Assembly (NCBI GenBank): GCA_002293025.1
Contig: DBCL01000009.1
Coordinates: 16,585 to 51,802, forward strand
Origin: Actinobacteria bacterium UBA959
Lineage (GTDB): Bacteria; Actinomycetota; Actinomycetes; S36-B12; UBA5976
Length of the DNA: 35,218 nt
Direction: 5' to 3'
Shown here: piece by piece, positions 32,180 to 35,218 of the stretch
Layout of the letters: each line of letters opens with the position of its first letter
Position numbering within the stretch: position 1 is the stretch's first letter
Program-made: the position numbers and the translations under genes
Notes under the pieces: model-generated
The model's database searches: none
What the model was told of the DNA's origin: nothing
Seen by the model: only the letters and a program-made list of their open reading frames with translations

Positions 32180-32892
32180 TAATGACCCATTCCTAATCCG
32201 CCGTCAACCGGGATAACTGCTCCAGTGATAAATCTTGCTTCTGCAGATGCTAAGAAAACTGCAACACCAGCAATATCAGATGGTGTTGCAATCCGACCTA
32301 ATGCGGTATCTGCAATAACTTTATCTTTAAATACTTCAGGCAGAGAATCGGTCATCTCCGTTTGAACGTATCCTGGGGCCAGCACATTGACGGTGATTCC
32401 CCTACTACCAATTTCTCTAGCCAAACTTCTGCTCAATCCGATCAGTGCGGCTTTTGATGCAGCGTAAACGGTACTTCCAGGTGCACCAGTCATACCAAGA
32501 ACAGATCCCATAAAAATAATCGATCCTGATCTAGCTTTCATCATCGATTTCGCAGTGCGCCTTGCTAACTTAATATTGGCAACTAAGTTGGTGTTAATAA
32601 CATCCAAAATTTCTTCGTCGGAATAACGTACCAATAGAATCTCTTTCGATATGCCGGCATTGGCTACTAGGACATCAATTCGTCCTGCCATGTTTTCAAC
32701 TTGATCTATTACCTGTGCTGCACGATCAGCTTCGTTTAGGTCTGCTTGGATCACGATGCACCCAGGTACGGGCTCTCCTGATCTCGATGTAATGAAAACT
32801 TGATAGCCCTCCTGCTGAAAGGCTCTAGACATGGCTAAGCCAATCCCTCGGTTTCCACCAGTAATGAGAACTACTCGACTTTCTTGATTCAC
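32179..32892 (-). CDS. fabG: 3-oxoacyl-ACP reductase
   Basis: FabG reduces 3-oxoacyl-ACP with NADPH. The 237-residue short-chain dehydrogenase has the Rossmann motif TGGNRGIG (11-18), NAG, and the catalytic Ser130, Tyr143 and Lys147. The pattern NVLAPGYVQTEMT and the C-terminal ITGAVIPVDGGLGMGH match the mycobacterial fabG1 group that precedes inhA. GTG 32892 has no ribosome-binding site. A TAATCT box lies exactly six bases upstream, so the mRNA is probably leaderless. Confidence 0.93.
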   Translation of the reverse strand: MNQESRVVLITGGNRGIGLAMSRAFQQEGYQVFITSRSGEPVPGCIVIQADLNEADRAAQVIDQVENMAGRIDVLVANAGISKEILLVRYSDEEILDVINTNLVANIKLARRTAKSMMKARSGSIIFMGSVLGMTGAPGSTVYAASKAALIGLSRSLAREIGSRGITVNVLAPGYVQTEMTDSLPEVFKDKVIADTALGRIATPSDIAGVAVFLASAEARFITGAVIPVDGGLGMGH

Positions 32893-32898
32893 GGCTGC

Positions 32899-32904
32899 AG
32901 ATTA
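32899..32904 (-). promoter_or_regulatory. Leaderless-type -10 box of fabG-fabI
   Basis: On the minus strand TAATCT is followed by six bases and then the fabG GTG. This puts the expected transcription start on the start codon. No convincing -35 box was found in the 18 to 24 bases upstream. Confidence 0.45.
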
Positions 32905-32974
32905 CCGCCCAAACCTGTACTCCTGGCATATCTGAGGTGCGGAATACGCGTTTACCCCCTATTTTTAAGGCATC

Positions 32975-33259
32975 ATGTCGCGCTCAAAGGCCCCTGCCTA
33001 CAACATAACCTCTGCACAGCGAGGGATTTCTATCGAACAGAAGAATCGAAGGAATCGCTACATGATTGGCATGAGTATTCGAACAATGTGTTTCGTTGGT
33101 GCTATTTTAGCCACAGGATCTTTGAGATGGGTATTAATCGCTGGGGCAATCCTGCTCCCGTATGTAGCTGTGTTCATTGCAAATGCCGGACGTGAGTGGG
33201 ATAGAACTGCGTTTCGAAGTCCCGTAAAACCTCACAATAAATCAATTAGCGTTGATTAA
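32975..33259 (+). CDS. DUF3099 family small membrane protein
   Basis: The 94-residue protein has the DUF3099 features: an ITSAQRGISIEQKNRRNRYMIGM segment, then two membrane helices at about residues 34-50 and 53-69, and a basic tail. Both the N- and C-termini are probably cytoplasmic. The function is unknown; the family is widespread in actinobacteria. ATG 32975 has a TATTTT box at 32960-32965 and only a weak AAGG close upstream. It lies 26 bases ahead of the SURF1 gene. A longer overlapping frame from 32884 is a shadow. Confidence 0.8.
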   Translation: MSRSKAPAYNITSAQRGISIEQKNRRNRYMIGMSIRTMCFVGAILATGSLRWVLIAGAILLPYVAVFIANAGREWDRTAFRSPVKPHNKSISVD

Positions 33260-33268
33260 ATAATAGAA

Positions 33269-33283
33269 CTAGTACGCTAGTAC
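33269..33283 (+). repeat. Tandem CTAGTAC repeat before the SURF1 gene
   Basis: CTAGTAC occurs twice (33269-33275 and 33277-33283) with a single base between, immediately before the SURF1 ATG at 33286. A TACGCT at 33273-33278 spans both copies and would fit a -10 box for a leaderless start, with a TTGATT at 33252-33257 as a closely spaced -35. No ribosome-binding site is present. Confidence 0.35.
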
Positions 33284-33285
33284 TA

Positions 33286-33963
33286 ATGTCAAAGTTAAGA
33301 ATCTTGCTTCTATGGTGCACAGCTATCATCATCTTTTGCCTTTGTCTTGTTGCTGCAAATTGGCAATATGATCGGCATGTTGTAAGGGATCTAAAAAGTT
33401 CTGAGATGGATAGAGCGTATGCGCTGCCGGTAGCAAACTTAAAAGAAAATCTCTTTGATGAGTCAATCTTTCAGCCAGTGAGAATTTCTGGAAGATTTAC
33501 TGACGAATCGTCGCTAATTAGGAAGCGACCATACGATGGTAGAAATGGTTTTTGGGTGGTAGCCCAATTTCAAGCAGATTTTGGTGGTCGGTTCGCAGTA
33601 CTCCAGGGCTGGATACCTGCTGATAGATCTGCAACATCTGTGGTTACTAATCCAGCAAAAGCATCAAAGCGAATAATTATTGAAGGAAACTTGCGAGAAT
33701 TCGAATCTCAATCAGATGCCTCGGACCTACCTCTTGGCCAAGAAGCGAATCTGTCCAAGAATGTTGTAGATAACGATCAGAAATATTTTATTCACCTAAC
33801 AACGATGGATACATGGATTCTTGAATCACAGATTTGGACGGTACCACTACCAAGATTAGGTAATGGTCCCCATCTATTTTATGCTTATCAATGGGTCATT
33901 TTTGGATTGATCGCTCTGATAGGTGCGGCCTACTTAACCTATGACGAGAGAATTAAACGTTGA
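33286..33963 (+). CDS. SURF1 family protein (cytochrome oxidase biogenesis)
   Basis: SURF1 proteins help to insert haem a into aa3-type cytochrome c oxidase. The 225-residue protein has the family layout: an N-terminal membrane helix (about 5-23) followed by ANWQYDRH, a large external domain with the RISGRF, WVVAQFQ and LQGWIPADR blocks, and a C-terminal helix (about 199-217) with HLFYAYQWVIFGLIALIG. This implies an aerobic haem-copper oxidase in the organism. It overlaps the sufT gene tail to tail by 11 bases. Confidence 0.88.
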   Translation: MSKLRILLLWCTAIIIFCLCLVAANWQYDRHVVRDLKSSEMDRAYALPVANLKENLFDESIFQPVRISGRFTDESSLIRKRPYDGRNGFWVVAQFQADFGGRFAVLQGWIPADRSATSVVTNPAKASKRIIIEGNLREFESQSDASDLPLGQEANLSKNVVDNDQKYFIHLTTMDTWILESQIWTVPLPRLGNGPHLFYAYQWVIFGLIALIGAAYLTYDERIKR

Positions 33964-34267
33964 ATCCCAATGCGCGCAACATTTCTTTACCATCATCTGT
34001 GATCTTGTCAGGACCCCAAGGGGGCATCCAGACCCAATTAATTTTAAAATCATTTACTAAACCATTCAATGCAGCACTGGTCTGATCCATAATTACGTCC
34101 TGTAACGGACAAGCCGCTGAAGTTAAAGTCATGTCTAATGTGGCAATTCCAGCATCATCAAGATGTACTCCATAAACCAAACCTAAATCAACAACATTAA
34201 TTCCTAGTTCGGGATCAATAACATCATGCAGCGCTTCCATAACCTCTGAAACATCCACTGAACTCAT
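33953..34267 (-). CDS. sufT: SufT/MIP18-family (DUF59) Fe-S assembly factor
   Basis: The 104-residue protein is a DUF59 protein with DPELGINVVDLGLVY, the conserved Cys in TSAACPLQD and a C-terminal WMPPWGPDKITDDGKEMLRALGF. SufT-type proteins assist maturation of Fe-S proteins and follow sufS-sufU in actinobacterial suf operons, as here. The start overlaps the sufU stop (ATGA). Confidence 0.9.
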   Translation of the reverse strand: MSSVDVSEVMEALHDVIDPELGINVVDLGLVYGVHLDDAGIATLDMTLTSAACPLQDVIMDQTSAALNGLVNDFKINWVWMPPWGPDKITDDGKEMLRALGFNV

Positions 34268-34698
34268 CTTCTAGCTCCTTCGATTGCATCTTTTAAAGCC
34301 ATCCATGGCAAAAGCGCACACTTAACTCTAGCAGGATATTGAGATACTCCAACAAATGCAGCAGCATCGCCCAAAATATTCTCATCAGGTGCTGTTTTAC
34401 CTTTGCTATGCATTAATTCGACAAAATTATCTAAAGCTAAACTAAATTTCTCTAGATTCTCCTTAAAAACTAAATCATGAAGTACTGAGGCGCTAGCGCG
34501 TGAAATTGAGCAACCAACTCCATCATGAGTCATGTTGGTAACAACTTGATCCACTAGGCTGACTCTAACCGTAACTTCATCCCCGCATGATGTATTCACG
34601 TGAAAAGCTTCCCCGTCGAAAGGCGCGTGTAACCCAACACCGTGAGGATTTTTGTAATGATCCAGGATTATCTCTTGGTACAACGAATCTAATTGCAT
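34264..34698 (-). CDS. sufU: Fe-S assembly protein SufU
   Basis: SufU accepts sulfur from SufS through a zinc-exchange mechanism. The 144-residue protein starts at ATG 34698, which overlaps the sufS stop codon. A longer in-frame extension to 34836 lies inside sufS and is rejected. It has the zinc and active-site set: Cys and Asp in TSCGDEVTV, Cys in DGVGCSISRAS and Cys in RVKCALLPW. The N-terminus LYQEIILDHYKNPHG is a clear family marker. Confidence 0.93.
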   Translation of the reverse strand: MQLDSLYQEIILDHYKNPHGVGLHAPFDGEAFHVNTSCGDEVTVRVSLVDQVVTNMTHDGVGCSISRASASVLHDLVFKENLEKFSLALDNFVELMHSKGKTAPDENILGDAAAFVGVSQYPARVKCALLPWMALKDAIEGARR

Positions 34699-35218
34699 CA
34701 AGCTACCTTGAAATATTGGCGTATTTCTGCTACAGCCTCTAAGAAATAATCCACTTCTAATCTGGTGTTGTACAAATAGAACGAAGCTCGAGAACTGGCT
34801 TGAGCACCAAGAAGGCGATGTAAAGGCCAAGCACAATGGTGGCCAGCCCTGATGGCTATCCCTTTCGAATCGAGATACTGTGAAACATCGTGAGGATGAA
34901 CTTGGTCAACGACAAAGGAAACAACCCCTCCTCGATCTTTCATATCTTTTGGACCCAATACAGTTATGCCAGGCACTTCTAGTAATCCAAACAGTGCTTT
35001 TGATGTTAAAGACTGTTCATGTTTATGAACATTGTCCATTCCTAATTTTTTTAAATAGTCAGCTGCTGCGCCAAGGCCAACAGCTTGGGCAACATTCATC
35101 GTCCCGGCTTCAAATTTGTAGGATCCTGATTTGAACGTGCTAGTTTCAAACTGGACAGTTTCAATCATATTTCCACCCATTAAGAAGGGCGGAAGTTCCT
35201 CTAACAAATCATCATTTA
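34698..35218 (-). CDS. sufS: Cysteine desulfurase SufS, 5' part outside window
   Basis: The frame is open to the window edge, so about the last 173 residues are seen. They include PPFLMGGNMIETV, KFEAGTMNVAQAVGL, and the active cysteine in AIRAGHHCAWPL, all typical of group II (SufS) desulfurases. The enzyme takes sulfur from cysteine as a persulfide for SufU. The PLP lysine lies upstream of the window. The stop overlaps the sufU ATG. Confidence 0.93.
   Translation of the reverse strand, partial: NDDLLEELPPFLMGGNMIETVQFETSTFKSGSYKFEAGTMNVAQAVGLGAAADYLKKLGMDNVHKHEQSLTSKALFGLLEVPGITVLGPKDMKDRGGVVSFVVDQVHPHDVSQYLDSKGIAIRAGHHCAWPLHRLLGAQASSRASFYLYNTRLEVDYFLEAVAEIRQYFKVA

Noticed and set aside
32884..33195. 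A 103-residue open frame starting inside the fabG start region
   Set aside because: It overlaps the DUF3099 gene in another frame, is rich in Cys, His and Arg, and matches no family. The DUF3099 frame (32975-33259) has the family pattern and membrane helices.
34699..34836. 46-residue N-terminal extension of SufU
   Set aside because: It lies within sufS coding sequence and has unusual Cys/Phe/Ser-rich content. SufU starts normally at ATG 34698, overlapping the sufS stop.
1..35218. CRISPR arrays, insertion sequences, prophage, toxin-antitoxin or defence genes
   Set aside because: No regularly spaced repeats, transposase or integrase motifs, or terminal inverted repeats were seen. Every sizeable open frame is assigned to a chromosomal family or, for one gene, is an isolated orphan.

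Overview
The window looks like a chromosomal segment of a streamlined, low-GC freshwater-type actinobacterium, most likely close to the acI lineage (Nanopelagicales); this is an inference. The actinobacterial identity is well supported. The window has the DUF881/small-basic-protein/GarA/MerR/bifunctional-nuclease block, pafB-pafC, a HelY-type helicase, a mycothiol ligase (mshC) and the SCO1664/DUF3090 pair. Gene order over much of the window follows the Mycobacterium tuberculosis order from the Rv2089c dipeptidase to the Rv2141c peptidase, and separately Rv1823-Rv1830. Base composition is clearly AT-rich for an actinobacterium. Genes are packed with ATGA, TTGA, GTGA and TAATG overlaps, and no gap without a gene exceeds 300 bases.

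Layout. 1-3973 (+): two DUF881 membrane proteins around a small basic membrane protein, then GarA, an FtsR-type MerR regulator, a bifunctional nuclease and a second MerR regulator. This is a cell-division and metabolism control block. 4025-5805 (+): a secreted GH25 muramidase translationally coupled to a glycerophosphodiester phosphodiesterase. 5786-8391 (-): lipoprotein N-acyltransferase and an M24 peptidase. 8448-9362 (+): a 5'-3' exonuclease. 9336-19377 (-): a seven-gene run metH, HAD phosphatase, trmI, FKBP lipoprotein, pafB, pafC, helY. The pupylation/proteasome genes and tatAC that other actinobacteria carry inside this run are absent. 19487-20308 (+): a PAC2-family protein. 20301-27153 (-): a seven-gene run M20 peptidase, uppP, histidine phosphatase, DUF3090, SCO1664-like kinase fold, mshC, pgi. 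27221-27307 (+): tRNA-Leu(GAG). 27308-30001 (-): ABC ATPase, BI-1 membrane protein, pseudo-Nudix protein and VKOR. 30056-31418 (+): an unrecognised protein and serB. 31415-32892 (-): fabG-fabI. 32975-33963 (+): DUF3099 and SURF1. 33953-35218 (-): the end of a suf operon (sufS, sufU, sufT).

How the parts fit. Lnt modifies lipoproteins such as the FKBP protein encoded nearby. VKOR could supply disulfides to exported proteins such as the GH25 enzyme. MshC makes mycothiol. UppP recycles the cell-wall lipid carrier. FabG and FabI serve fatty-acid elongation, and Suf supplies Fe-S clusters.

No mobile element, CRISPR array, phage or defence system was seen. The points most worth following are the excised proteasome locus with its neighbours retained, the complete absence of spacer at all five convergent gene pairs, perfect palindromes sitting on the start codons of the GH25 gene and serB, several -10 boxes placed for leaderless mRNA, and an orphan protein next to serB.
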